From: Eleginops maclovinus
Lineage: Eukaryota > Chordata > Actinopteri > Perciformes > Eleginopidae
NCBI RefSeq assembly: GCF_036324505.1
Contig: NC_086357.1
Location: forward strand, 28,589,793 to 28,653,792
Reading direction: 5' to 3'
DNA: 64,000 bases
The position numbers and the translations under genes were made by a program. Position 1 is the stretch's first letter. Each line of letters begins with the position of its first letter. Of this stretch, positions 29,375-64,000 are shown one piece after another. Below the pieces are notes generated by a model. That model was not told where the DNA came from, searched no databases, and saw only the letters and a list, made by a program, of their open reading frames with translations.

Positions 29375-29530
29375 TTTTCCTGTTGTGTGCGGGTGGGAGC
29401 AGAGCTGCACATTGTTTCTGCAGCTTCCTCCGCTACATTCCTCAGCTGATTGTGATCGGGGCCTCCTGCAGGAGCATTGTTCCTGCAGACCTGCCCCCCC
29501 CACCACTGCTCCACTGTGGGGCTCACGCCA

Positions 29531-29570
29531 GGCGATGGATATCTCTCATCTCTCTCTCTCTGTCTGTCTC

Positions 29571-29605
<35 letters not shown>

Positions 29606-29734
29606 GTCTCTCTCCCTCGCTCTCTCTGTCTCTGTCTCTCTCTGTCTCTGTCTCTCTGTCTCTGTCTCTGTCTCTGTCTCTGTCTCTGTCTCTCTCTGTC
29701 TCTCTCTCTGTCTCTCTCTGTCTCTCTCTCTCTC

Positions 29735-29766
<32 letters not shown>

Positions 29767-29880
29767 CCTCTCTCTCTCTGTCTCTGTCTCTCTGTCTCTC
29801 TGTCTCTCTCCCTCCCTCTCTGTCTGTCTCTCTCTCTGTCTCTCTCTCTGTCTCTGTCTCTCTCTCTGTCTCTCTCTCTG

Positions 29881-29911
<31 letters not shown>

Positions 29912-30012
29912 GTCTCTCTCTCTGTCTCTGTCTCTCTCTGTCTCTGTCTCTCTCTCTGTCTCTCTCTCTGTCTCTGTCTCTCTCTCTGTCTCTCTCTGTC
30001 TCTGTCTCTCTG

Positions 30013-30043
<31 letters not shown>

Positions 30044-30053
30044 GTCTCTCTCT
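29531..30053. repeat. Long CT / CTGT polypyrimidine-rich tract
   Basis: About 520 bases made only of TCTC and TCTG permutations (TCTGTCTCTCTC types). The plus strand is nearly all pyrimidine apart from the regular G. Open frames across it on both strands are low-complexity artefacts. Confidence 0.95.
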
Positions 30054-30969
30054 CATATTCAAACTGCTTTATTGGTATGACTGTGTGTGACCTGCGTATC
30101 ACCATCTTCCAGAAGTCGTATTTTGGGGTTTTGGTTGAGTTTAAACAGTCTTGGCTTTCAGAATATGGAACTTTCATCTCCATTTTCAGACCATAAATAC
30201 CCTTTTGTAGCTCCTAAAGACGGGGGGGGTCAACTTCTCCCTCCCGGCCTGTAGCAGAGAATAACCGACATCATATTACCTCTCTGCAAACTAACTTTTT
30301 TTATCATTACATATTAATGACAATAATTCCACATTCCCACTCATGGAAATATCATGTGCACGGTGCTGTTCTCTTTGGGGGGGCACAGTTAGTTGTTTTG
30401 AAGTCATGCTTTCTGTACGGTCGGTCAGCACATTTGGCCGGCTTGATTTTTATAAAACTTGTTTGCAGGGAACAGTTTGGACATTGCATGAAGGATCCAA
30501 ACCACTGCAGCTCTATAGAAATGTCTGCTAATAACAGGCTTATTATGCATTTATCAATAACTGCTCATGAAGTATTTATCAGGAGAGTAATGCATGCATT
30601 TTATTCAGCAGAAACCTGACAGCTCTGGGCCCATTGATCGCTCTGCAGGGTGTGTGTGTTTCAGCTTTCTGCCTGTAGAGGGCAGAGTTTAAACCATGCT
30701 CTGAATCTCTCCATGCATCAAACACTGAGAGAGGACGGTGACTTTTGTCTTCGTCTTGTGTCATAAAATGTAATCTCTGCTGCAGAGAGTGAAGCTCTTC
30801 CTCAACAACACTGGTTCTGTCTTCCACACAGAGCAGTTTAGTATCCTAACAATGAAGAGACTCAGGGTTCACGCTCTGGGCTTGCATTTAGTGAATGTCT
30901 ACTTAAAGGTGAAATTGTATTACAGGTTTTTAAAGCAAAGACCGTAACATCTCTATAATCCTACGGGTT

Positions 30970-31650
30970 GCTCTGTGTCTCTCCTGGGACATGTCTCCAT
31001 GCTCTGTGTCTCTCCTGGGACATGTCTCCATGCTCTGTGTCTCTGCTGGGACATGTCTCCATGCTCTGTGTCTCTCCTGGGACATGTCTCCATGCTCTGT
31101 GTCTCTCCTGGGACATGTGTCCATGCTCTGTGTCTCTCCTGGGACATGTGTCCATGCTCTGTGTCTCTCCTGGGACATGTGTCCATGCTCTGTGTCTCTC
31201 CTGGGACATGTGTCCATGCTCTGTGTCTCTCCTGGGACATGTCTCCATGCTCTGTGTCTCTACCTGGGACATGTCTCCATGCTCTGTGTCTCCTGGGACA
31301 TGTGTCCATGCTCTGTGTCTCTCCTGGGACATGTCTCCATGCTCTGTGTCTCACCTGGGACATGTGTCCATGCTCTGTGTCTCTCCTGGGACATGTCTCC
31401 ATGCTCTGTGTCTCACCTGGGACATGTCTCCATGCTCTGTGTCTCTCCTGGGACATGTCTCCATGCTCTGTGTCTCTCCTGGGACATGTCTCCATGCTCT
31501 GTGTCTCTCCTGGGACATGTCTCCATGCTCTGTGTCTCTACCTGGGACATGTCTCCATGCTCTGTGTCTCACCTGGGACATGTCTCCATGCTCTGTGTCT
31601 CTCCTGGGACATGTCTCCATGCTCTGTGTCTCTCCTGGGACATGTCTTCA
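30970..31650. repeat. 31-bp minisatellite (array B)
   Basis: About 22 copies of TGCTCTGTGTCTCTCCTGGG followed by ACATGTCTCCA; variants carry ACATGTGTCCA or an extra TA. Because 31 is not a multiple of three, each open frame cycles through all three phases. The right flank (31650-31870) is the body of the same dispersed element that flanks array A. Confidence 0.97.
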
Positions 31651-32727
31651 TGCTTTAATGTTCAGAAAGCTCTCTGTTTCTCTCAGACTGCCTGTGCTGC
31701 AGCACCTCTTTTCACCCTCTGTCTGAAACCAGAGGCCAGTCTGCTCTCATTGGTTAGCTGGCCAGCTCTGTTGTGATTGGTCAACCACCTTAGAGATGTC
31801 CCGCCCCTTAGCCTATCACGTACACTGTGTTGGAGTGCTAGTGTCACTGTGTCCTGGTAGTAAACAGAAGCCTAACATTTTGATTAATTTTGCACTGTAT
31901 TCTGTAGTCTTTGTAAATGCACCGGAGGGTAAACGTTGCTCATTTCTGCCTCTTTCCAAACTGCACAGCTCTTCCTATTGAAATTCTGATCCACTGCACA
32001 TGTCCTATTACTCAGATTCATATGTTGTTACTTTCTTTTATATTTACTTCATTTCTTTTACTGAGGACTCTTGTATACCAAACGTGCAACTTGTATGCAT
32101 TTCCTTCTCGTATACGAAAACAAGTATAGACTTCACTGCTCTAAGCCCTTCTGGATAAGAGTTCCCACACTTAGCTGCTTTTAAATATTAATGAGAACTG
32201 TTTGTAAAGGAGTGAGCATGGACTGGATAACACAGCCTTGTTCTGCTGGAGGTGAGAGAGTTTTTAAACTTCAATTCATCAAGACTTTTCTCAATTGTGT
32301 GTACGGTATTCCTTTAAGTGAGCTGGAAATTAAAGAAGTGTGTGTGTGTGAATGCTAACACACTGTGAGGATGATAAGCGCTATCAGTACATGCAGGCGT
32401 GTCCTCCTTCTCCTTCTTCAGTCCTTTTCCTCCTCTCTTCTTCACTGCTGATCAACCCTCAGCGGTGGGCGTGTCCCGCCTCCTCTGCGCTGTGATTGGC
32501 TGTGGGCCCGGGCGTGTTATCTCCTGTGCAACATGTCCAGTCCCTCCCCAGATAGAGCTGGCACTCACACACTCATGATGTGTGTGTGTGTGTGTGTGTG
32601 TTCAGTGAAGTAATTTAGTGGCAGGTAGTGACTCTCAGGTGTGTGAGGGTGTCGCACTGAGAGTGTGTGTGTAGTCTTTATGGCATGGCGTGGGCTCCAG
32701 GAGTGCATGCAGTGAACCTCGAGGATC

Positions 32728-32917
32728 ATGGAGTTTCTGAAGAGCCTGGTACCGGGGAGCATGTCAGGGGACGGCCCCGGTGAGCATGGGGGAGTCCTGC
32801 CCAGGGACTCGGGCCCCCGGCTCCTGCGTATGAAGCGCCTCAGCCTGCTCTCCATGGGGCAGACCATAGAGGAGGCTCCGGGGGATCCGGGTTCAAGGAG
32901 CCCAACCCGCCTCAAAG
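32728..32917 (+). CDS. fryl: Alternative coding first exon of fryl
   Basis: ATG at 32728 opens 63 codons plus one base and ends at a good donor (CTCAAAG then GTAGAT). Phase 1 is exactly what the exon at 46373 accepts, as does the exon ending at 40447. The peptide starts MEFLKSLVPGSMSGDGPGEH and has a basic/hydrophobic core, LLRMKRLSLLSMGQTIEE. I do not recognise it. GC content and codon use look coding compared with flanks. Assignment to fryl rests on strand, position and phase. Confidence 0.55.
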
Positions 32918-35900
32918 GTAGATCTGCATCTGGGGTGGGGGGAGAATCTGTTTATCTGTGGTACTAAACATGGCCGCCTCCTCACAGCTGCTTATCACCC
33001 GCTCTGAGTCCAGTGTTTGTTCACAGGGATGCACCGATTCATACGCACACACCTCCACCTTCACGGGTGGGTGGGAGATGTTTATCTGTTGTTGCCTCAC
33101 GGTAGCGCCGGATGAATGTTGTTGACAACAGTAGCTCGAGTACTGGACAGTTTTGGAAAGATTTTGGAGATATGATGAGTGTTGTGGTACAGAGTAAGGG
33201 CGGCACGATGTGGAAAATCAACCCCGTAATGCGAGGAGTGTGACTTGTATTGTGGTTTACTATATATCACATTGATTGATCGTATATGGAACAACGTCTG
33301 CAACAAATATTGTGCTTACTGCATCGTTATTTGTTTTGATGACTGTTTTTTATTAATTGTGCATAAGTGCTGAAAAAGTTGACCTTTTTAAAATGAGTAA
33401 ATCCTTCTTCTTTTAAAGAAACAAAATGATCCAAATCTGACCCAGCTGCTGGAAACCTCTCATTGCATTTGTTTATAAAATGGAGAAGTGAAAGGAAAGT
33501 GTTGGAGCATCAAACCGTCTCCAGATCAGTGACATGTAGTTTAACCTGTTCATGCTCTGACATCGTAGAAACAATCAGCTCAGGTTTCCAGCACTTTGAA
33601 CAGTGACATGTGGAGAGAAGCAGGGTTTAGTCTGAACCGGGTAAGAGGTGACCCTGAAGGCAGCATCTCCCTGGTCCGATGGGATTCAGCCCTCTTTGTC
33701 TCGTGAAAGAAGGCTATGATTGGTTGTTTCATACATTTTAATTAGTGAATTTGGGTGTGTTGATGTGCACAATGAATGTAGGACGAGATGATTATCGGTG
33801 CATCCCTATTGGTCAATCTGATTTTATAAGGAAATGTAATCCCTCAAAGTGAGCTCAGATAATGAATAACCCACTGATCAGCAGAGAGTCACTTCTTCTC
33901 AATCAGAAGGTGAACATTTCTGTAACAGATTTCCCATAATGCTCCAGGTGGAGCTTCATCAGGAGGAAGTCTTTGCCGTTTGAACTCTAACCATGTGAAC
34001 GTTAGGACAGATGATCTTACTCTTCTACATGTCGGTGGTTTATTCCTGCAGAATCAAACATTCATTTTGTGCAAAAGTCAGAAGTAATTAGTAAACGTTA
34101 GGTTTCTCTTCAAGTTGATGTGATCTGAAATGAGCTTAAACACTTGCATGCACTAATAAATATGCTACATTTGAATAAGCAGTAACTACCTAATATCTGG
34201 CTCTGTGCTGCCTCTTTAACACCAGCGTTACCATGTGGTTCAGCCCATTAACGAGTGGCTTTACTGCTAAACTAGACTTCAGGTTGCTGAATTCAAGCTA
34301 GCGTTGTGCTCTTCCTGTGGTTTGCTAACAACTTTATATCATCATCATCGCATCGAATTAACAGTCCATCAGGAAGTTAGAGATGGAGAGCAGAGGGTCA
34401 GGTTAAATGATCATCCTTTCAACTAGTGCTGGACGGTACACCGCTTCATACTCTGAACTTTATACCATATGATAAACTTTGTTCCTGTACCGTTGAAAAA
34501 GTGGGGAAGAACTCGAGCGGTGCGACAGTGAAAGGAGTCCCCGTTTCAATCATCAAAGGAGTGTTTGAGTGTGAAATTGCAGGGATTTGTTTACCGTTTC
34601 TAGTTTTACGTCTTGTAGGCTATTGATGGTACTCCTCGCTTAGGGTTTACATGTCAAGATATATAAATGAATAAAGGAACCAGCTGGGGTACTCCTTGTA
34701 TAATGGCTAATCATGACATTTAGTAAAAACTTAATTTAGAATGAGATCAGAAGCTGCCGTGGAGTTTGGAGCAGGTTTTAGATTATATTCTGAGCTGTGC
34801 TGACGGTGTAAATCCTCTGAAGGAGGTCTGCTATTGTCTCCACAGATCAGGTAGTTAAAGGTTTAGTGATGTAGATGTGTGTGTGTGTGTGTGTGTGTGT
34901 CTACTTGTGTGTAATTATGTTTGGCTTTCTGCAGCGCTGCCTGTCGGAGCACGCCGCCTGTTTGCTTTAAACTCCACTCGGCTACAGCTAGCTTCACTAA
35001 CACTCAGTTTATCTGCTGCTGCTGCGGAGAACAATCTAATCTGATTAAGATTGTAACTGTTGTATGCTTGTAGATATGTTGTTGATATTCATTTTTAAAA
35101 GACGATGAGAAGACTAGAGCTGCAACAATGAGCTAATCTGACAGTTTGGAGTCATTTTTCCTGCCGAAGTGCCTCTAAAGTCAGTATCCTGCCTCTCAGA
35201 TCTGGAGCTTTCCTCCCTTTTCTGTCCTATATCATGCTAAAGTGACTATCCTTGGACTCTGACAACCTAAAATGGACTTTAAAATCCATCAGTGTAAAAA
35301 ACAATCTGCAGATTTGTGGTTAGCTGCAGCCTTAAAGATGCCTTTCCTTTCATTCCTTTTAAAAACTTTCCCTCCTTTCTTTCTTTCCTGCTAGGAAACA
35401 TCCGTCACGTTAGGAAATTCTCCTTTTTTCCTCCTGCTCGCGGTGGCAGGGGTCAGGACGGTGAGTTGTGTAATCAGATTACTGCAGTAGGTGAGCAGGC
35501 AGCTTGGTATTCTGCAGGATGTTTCCCTGTTCCAGGCTCAGGCCGCTCCCTTGTTGCAGAACAGCCTGAGTTGGTTTTGAAGGTGGTGCTGCTCCTTCTG
35601 CCTCTGCACAGTGACCTCATTGATTCCTGGGAAGGGTTTGATTCGGACGGTATTTGGTTAACGGGTGCAGCAGGTTTCCTGTTTGTGATTTGGGAGTGTG
35701 CTGCTGAAACTTCTGTCTGTGTGTCAGCCTGCACACAGTCATTTATCAGGATTCTTCAGCAGTTATGAGCCAAGTGTAGTGGAACAGCCCATAATGCTGC
35801 AACACAATCGCTGTGAAATCTCTCTGAGCTCTTTCCCAATCAACGTCCTCTTCACCTCTCTAACACCGGGGTTACTCCAGCCTAGGTTTGAAGCCGCTGC

Positions 35901-37751
35901 ACGATTGCAAACCAGCTTTTTTTGGGTGTGTTTCCACTGCAGCAAAATCTGTTTCAGAAAGCACATATCTTTTCACACAGCAGCGAGAGAACGTCAGAAG
36001 CATCAGTTCAGGGGGAACGTTTTTTTGCAGAATTAGCAGCACCCAAAGTGCAAAGTAGCTAGAACCACATATAGATATCAGGAATCCTTAATCATCAGAC
36101 CCACACGGACGCACAGAGCCAGCTGGATACCTATCCCTAAGAAAGTTGCACATTAAGTCTAAATGGCATGCCTCTGTAGAGCAGAAGTACCCGTATCTGA
36201 GCCCACTGAGTGCACACGTTTTCCTTAAGCCCGCCTCCAAACCAGGCCTGTCTGTTCAGTCTAATAAATGTTAAAGGAAAGTATGTCTGGATTCAGCTTT
36301 TGACAGATTTTTCAACTTTTAGACCCTAAAAATGTTCATGCTGGAAGTCTCTTTCCAAATGTAGGTCAATGGGGAACAAGTATTTGGGCCCATTGACGTA
36401 ACGGTCTGACACAGGAGGTATAGTGCCGCCGTGTGACCACTAGGAAAATGTGGTTCCTGGTGCATGCAGATCTTAAACGGTGACATCATGTCATGGCTCC
36501 TCTCTGAAAAACCACCTGGATCTGAAGAGGTTCACAAGTTAAAGTACTAAACCCTCCCCAGCGGGCCTAAACAGAACTCACCTCAGTGGAAAAGCTGCAC
36601 CTGAGGACTACAGAAGTTAATTTGCAGAAGTGTTATCTGCTCTGTGACCTTTGGTGCTGTTAGAACGTTTTAATTCAGATTGTGCTCCACAGAGACTCTG
36701 CTGCTCCCCTCTCATCAGTCTGTGTTCAGAGGACTTCTCAGCCTCAGCTAGGACAGAGAGAGGCTCTGTCAGAGGGTCTCCATGCTCCTGTGGTTGTTTA
36801 CAGTCATACAGCTACAGAGCATCATACTGGGGAAGTGAGATAGGAGAATCTGGCCAATGAACGTAAACAGAAATCATCTTCAGAAAAACCACAAACAATA
36901 TTCAGTCAATTCTATATTTTAACAGCGATTGCTGATTAAAAAGAGGTTCTTTTTGCACAAATGAGTGGTTTGTCTGGTACGGTATTTGCTGTGTTTCCGC
37001 TCCATGACCGCTAACTGAGTATGTGTGAGAGGTATGTGGACCTCATCTCTCTGGTAATGGTGGGAGTTATGGAAAAATAATGGTTATTTAAGCCCTACTT
37101 TATTAACCCCTGTAAGGAAACTCAGGTGTCGTACAGCAACACAGGAGTTCAAGCAAGGATAATAATAAGGGTAAGCAGGAAAGCAACAATATAGAATTCC
37201 AGTAGTTTAATTAACACACACAGATATGATAGAAGATCAATGAGTATATCTTCATGTTTAGGTGCAGGTGCAATCTTATGAATGAATGAGCTTTGAGGAC
37301 GTAATGTGAGACATGTCAGGACGTCATATGGCAACAGTTTGTAGACTAACAGATTTCTTTGGAAAAGAAAAGACAGTAGGAGAATGTTTTTAGATATTAC
37401 AGTACGAAATATGACTGAGCTGTGAGGATGTGTGCAGACTGTTTGCTGCATGCTCAGCCTCTGATGGATCCTGATGTCCTCTAAAGCTGGGCAGCAGCGA
37501 GGGGGGGGGGGGGGTCAGGGATTGAATTACAGCTCATATCGATTATTGTTCCCACCACTGCCCTTCAGAGGGGCCAGACAGGAAATGCATCCTCGGCCCG
37601 TGGGCTCCTGGGAGCAGCAGCAGCCTCTGCAGCCCGGCCAGTGCTCTGATGCTGCGTTCAGGTGCACATCGTTCACTCGGGAGCTCCTCTTACAGGAAGT
37701 CCTTCATAAAGCGCTGTAATGTTCCCTCTGAGTACATGTCGTCACTTGTTC

Positions 37752-37788
<37 letters not shown>

Positions 37789-38064
37789 CCTCACAAAGCC
37801 TCAGCTTGTGTTGATTGTTTACAACGAGCTCTGCGTATTTTTGCATAACTTGTGTATCGAGGACATGTGACACAGAGAGAGAGAGAGAGAGAGAGATTGT
37901 CTGTCCTCAGAATATTTACGCAACAAACTTAATCCTGACTCAAAATGTCTTTCTGTCTCAGAGCTGTTTTCAAGTCTCTGTCAGAGCAGGTATAATCAGA
38001 AGAAGCACATGTGTGTCTCAGTCACACACACACAGACAGACACAGACACAGACACACAGACACA

Positions 38065-38065
<1 letters not shown>

Positions 38066-38161
<96 letters not shown>
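38066..38161. repeat. (CA)n microsatellite
   Basis: Nearly pure CA, preceded by CAGACA-type imperfect units from 38028. Confidence 0.95.
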
Positions 38162-38163
<2 letters not shown>

Positions 38164-38333
38164 TGTCTCTCTGTAGTGAGGGAGTGTTTTATTCTGTGAA
38201 TAGCCTGGTAGCTTGTGGAGACAGTGATGATGTAATGTGTGTGACCGCACTGGGTGTGAGCTTCAGATCAGCTGATCACTTAACTGCTGGTAGAAAGAAG
38301 GGCCGGGCCTTATTTTAAAGAGTCCTCACTATA

Positions 38334-39335
38334 TCAGTCTCTACTTTAAAGAGTCCTCTCCTGCTGATGTTCAGGTGTATATCAGTATGTAGTGTCTCTA
38401 CTTTAAAGAGTCCTCTCCTGCTGATGTTCAGGTGTATATCAGTATGTAGAGTCTCTACTTTAAAGAGTCCTCTCCTGCTGATGTTCAGGTGTATATCAGT
38501 ATGTAGAGTCTCTACTTTAAAGAGTCCTCTCCTGCTGATGTTCAGCTGTATATCAGTATGTAGTGTCTCTACTTTAAAGAGTCCTCTCCTGCTGATGTTC
38601 AGGTGTATATCAGTATGTAGAGTCTCTACTTTAAAGAGTCCTCTCCTGCTGATGTTCAGGTGTATATCAGTATGTAGCGTCTCTACTTTAAAGAGTCCTC
38701 TCCTGCTGATGTTCAGGTGTATATCAGTATGTAGTGTCTCTACTTTAAAGAGTCCTCTCCTGCTGATGTTCAGGTGTATATCAGTATGTAGAGTCTCTAC
38801 TTTAAAGAGTCCTCTCCTGCTGATGTTCAGGTGTATATCAGTATGTAGCGTCTCTACTTTAAAGAGTCCTCTCCTGCTGATGTTCAGGTGTATATCAGTA
38901 TGTAGTGTCTCTACTTTAAAGAGTCCTCTCCTGCTGATGTTCAGGTGTATATCAGTATGTAGTGTCTCTACTTTAAAGAGTCCTCTCCTGCTGATGTTCA
39001 GGTGTATATCAGTATGTAGTGTCTCTACTTTAAAGAGTCCTCTCCTGCTGATGTTCAGGTGTATATCAGTATGTAGAGTCTCTACTTTAAAGAGTCCTCT
39101 CCTGCTGATGTTCAGGTGTATATCAGTATGTAGAGTCTCTACTTTAAAGAGTCCTCTCCTGCTGATGTTCAGGTGTATATCAGTATGTAGAGTCTCTACT
39201 TTAAAGAGTCCTCTCCTGCTGATGTTCAGGTGTATATCAGTATGTAGTGTCTCTACTTTAAAGAGTCCTCTCCTGCTGATGTTCAGGTGTATATCAGTAT
39301 GTAGTGTCTCTACTTTAAAGAGTCCTCTCCTGCTG
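38334..39335. repeat. 57-bp minisatellite array A', inverted relative to array A
   Basis: About 17.5 copies of the same 57-bp unit as 5184-6557, on the other strand (CTACTTTAAAGAGTCCTCTC, then CTGCTGATGTTCAGGTGTAT). A degenerate partial copy precedes it (38313-38340). The same polymorphic positions (GTGTCT / GAGTCT / GCGTCT) vary here. The body of the parent element is absent on the right. Confidence 0.97.
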
Positions 39336-39879
39336 TACGGTGTGACTGTTTGTTGTGATGAAATATTTCAGTATCTTAAATTCCCTGTGACTGAGGAGGA
39401 GGGTTTGCTTTGTTTGGATATTATTTATAAGCACCACAGTGTTATAAATCAGGGCAGAGGTCTGAATATTATAGTGGTGTATACCCCCCCTCCATGTTTT
39501 CCTCCCCCCGGCCTCCTGCTGCAGTCAGGGTGACGCATCAGTATTTGTGAGGAGCGAACAGGAAGCCGGGTTCTGATTGGCCAGCGGGGGGAGGCATCTC
39601 TGACGCCAACAGTTGCAGCCTTTTGATGACGTCAACACACGCACACACGCACGCACGCACGCACACACCCTGCCTCCCTCTGTTTGCTGTTGAAACAGGC
39701 AGAGAAAAGAGGAGAAGGGGAGGGGCTGCTGCACAGCGAATGGGGAAGCAGAGAGTTTGTGGGGGAGGCAAGGGGGGGAGGCTGGCACTCACACAGGAAG
39801 AGAGGAGGAGAGGGAATGTTGCATTGTTTAGACTTCTGTCGCAGACTCGCTGCTCAGCTGGATTCTCACGCAGTGCTGG

Positions 39880-40374
39880 AGGTTAGCGGGGAGGAGATGG
39901 GGAGGTGAGGAGGCTCTGAACCCCCCCTGGATACTTTACTGAGGGAAATCGCTCCGGAGGAGTCTAAACTCTCTGAGTGTCTCACATCTCCGGAGGAAAG
40001 TCTTCTTCTCCGGAGTAAACACATCTCTCTGATTGACATCGCTCCGGAGGACACACATCTCTCTGAGTCTCTTTCTGGAGGAGTCTCTTCTTCTGCAGAG
40101 GAAACGAAACTCCTCTCTGAGTAACATCTCTCTGGAGGACACACATCTCTCTGAGTGTCTGTCCGGAGGAACTGTTCTCTCCGGAGGACACTAACCTCTT
40201 CTCTCTTGAGTAACACCTCTCCGGAGGAACCTCTCCTCTCCGGAGGAACCTCTTCTCCTCCTCGGTCAGGATGCTGCCGTCCTGCTGCACCTGTGGAGGA
40301 TAGTGCAGCGGGCGCACGGACAGCAGGATGTTCTTATAGAAAGAGTTGTGAGGTGTTAAACTCCTGCCGCCGCC
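39880..40374 (+). promoter_or_regulatory. fryl: Probable promoter and 5' UTR of the FRY-like fryl first exon
   Basis: About 500 bases upstream of the ATG at 40375 with no long plus-strand frame. From 39951 to 40246 they contain eight copies of TCCGGAG, mostly inside the palindrome CTCCGGAG, plus two TCTGGAGG variants, separated by CACATCTCTCTGAGT-like spacers. The Kozak context is good (CCGCCATGC). Transcription start unknown. Confidence 0.5.
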
Positions 40375-63485
<23,111 letters not shown>

Positions 63486-63519
63486 GTAGGTCCTCTTCCG
63501 TCTGCTCAGCTTATATTAA

Positions 63520-64000
63520 TGTGTTGTCCTGACCTCTGACCCCTCCTGTGTGTTGTCCTGACCTCTGACCCCCTCCTGTGTTGTCCTGACCTCTGACCCC
63601 TCCTGTGTATTGTCCTGACCTCTCCTGTGTGTTGTCCTCACCTCTGACCTCTCCTGTGTGTTGTCCTGAACTGTGACCTCTCCTGTGTTTTGTCCTGACC
63701 TCTGACCTCTCCTGTGTGTTGTCCTGACCTCTGACCCCTCCTGTGTGTTGTCCTGACCTCTGACCCCCTCCTGTGTTGTCCTTACCTCTGACCCCTCCTG
63801 TGTATTGTCCTGACCTCTGACCCCCTCCTGTGTTGTCCTGACCTCTGACCCCCTCCTGTGTTGTCCTGACCTCTGACCCAATCCTGTGTTGTCCTGACCT
63901 CTGACCCCTCCTGTGTATTGTCCTGACCTCTGACCCCTCCTGTGTTGTCCTGACCTCTGACCCCTCCTGTGTATTGTCCTGACCTCTGACCCCTCCTGTG
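63520..64000. repeat. 29-bp minisatellite, continues past the window
   Basis: Copies of TGACCTCTGACCCCTCCTGT plus GTGTTGTCC with frequent small length variants (27-30 bp) begin about 35 bases after the fryl donor at 63485 and are still running at the last base. The total length is unknown. Confidence 0.95.

Larger units (their letters stand above)
28515..32500. other. Non-coding stretch with microsatellites and minisatellites
   Basis: Contains (CA)n at 29284-29372, the CT/TCTG tract at 29531-30053 and the 31-bp array at 30970-31650 with its flanking dispersed element to about 31870. The remaining sequence shows no gene I can support. Confidence 0.6.
32918..39880. other. Non-coding stretch between the two fryl first exons
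   Basis: No supported gene. Present are: a segment near 33650-33690 (GAAGGCAGCATCTCCCTGGT) that recurs near 41210, microsatellites at 34876, 37757 and 38066-38161, and the second 57-bp array at 38334-39335. Several open frames of 60-150 codons have no family features. Confidence 0.5.

Noticed and set aside
29142..30183. Large Ser/Leu-rich and Arg/Glu-rich frames
   Set aside because: Translation of the CT/CTGT tract on both strands; no non-repetitive coding sequence.
30930..31776. Several 90-260-codon frames on both strands
   Set aside because: 31-bp minisatellite; the three frames give the same peptide cycle in shifted order.
35316..35768. 150-codon plus-strand frame between the fryl first exons
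   Set aside because: No recognisable domain, low-quality start context and no splice-compatible ends.
38367..39533. 388-codon plus-strand open frame
   Set aside because: Same 57-bp unit in the inverted array; identical 19-residue period.

Overview
The window is vertebrate genomic DNA, almost certainly from a teleost fish, probably a percomorph (this last step is inference). The genes have many short GT-AG introns, the proteins are vertebrate-specific (antithrombin, STIL) or conserved in animals (Furry-like), and the intergenic and intronic DNA is full of CA/GT microsatellites, minisatellites and fish-type retroelement fragments.

Layout. (1) 1-1875: no gene I can support. (2) 2043 to about 7330, minus strand: serpinc1 (antithrombin), complete, with one probable non-coding first exon and seven coding exons, 454 codons. 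(3) 9194-16740, minus strand: stil (centriole duplication factor), sixteen coding exons, complete except that two exons each carry one base too many for the reading frame. (4) About 18830 to the window end, plus strand: fryl (Furry-like). There is a candidate upstream non-coding start, two alternative coding first exons (32728 and 40375) and 21 further coding exons from 46373 to 63485. The gene runs off the right edge; about the first 907 residues are present. stil and fryl are head to head, about 1.8-2 kb apart.

The genes are not an operon or pathway. They are a clotting inhibitor, a cell-cycle centriole protein and a large cell-morphogenesis scaffold that happen to be neighbours. What links the region is its repeat landscape. 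By my count 8-9 kb of the 64 kb is tandem repeat, with unit lengths of 57 (two arrays in opposite orientation), 31, 20, 32, 22, 72, 21, 24 and 29 bp, plus polypyrimidine and AT-rich tracts. Several arrays have grown out of internal segments of dispersed repeats that also occur unexpanded elsewhere in the window. Some CA/GT tracts lie directly against splice sites of all three genes; in stil intron 2 the two intron ends are complementary.

I found no new enzymatic or defence system. The most useful observations are the independent birth of minisatellites from adjacent parts of one interspersed element, the two alternative N-termini of fryl (one of them FRY-like), a conserved-looking 45-base cassette exon in fryl, the UG/CA tracts at splice sites, and the two single-base frame conflicts in stil.
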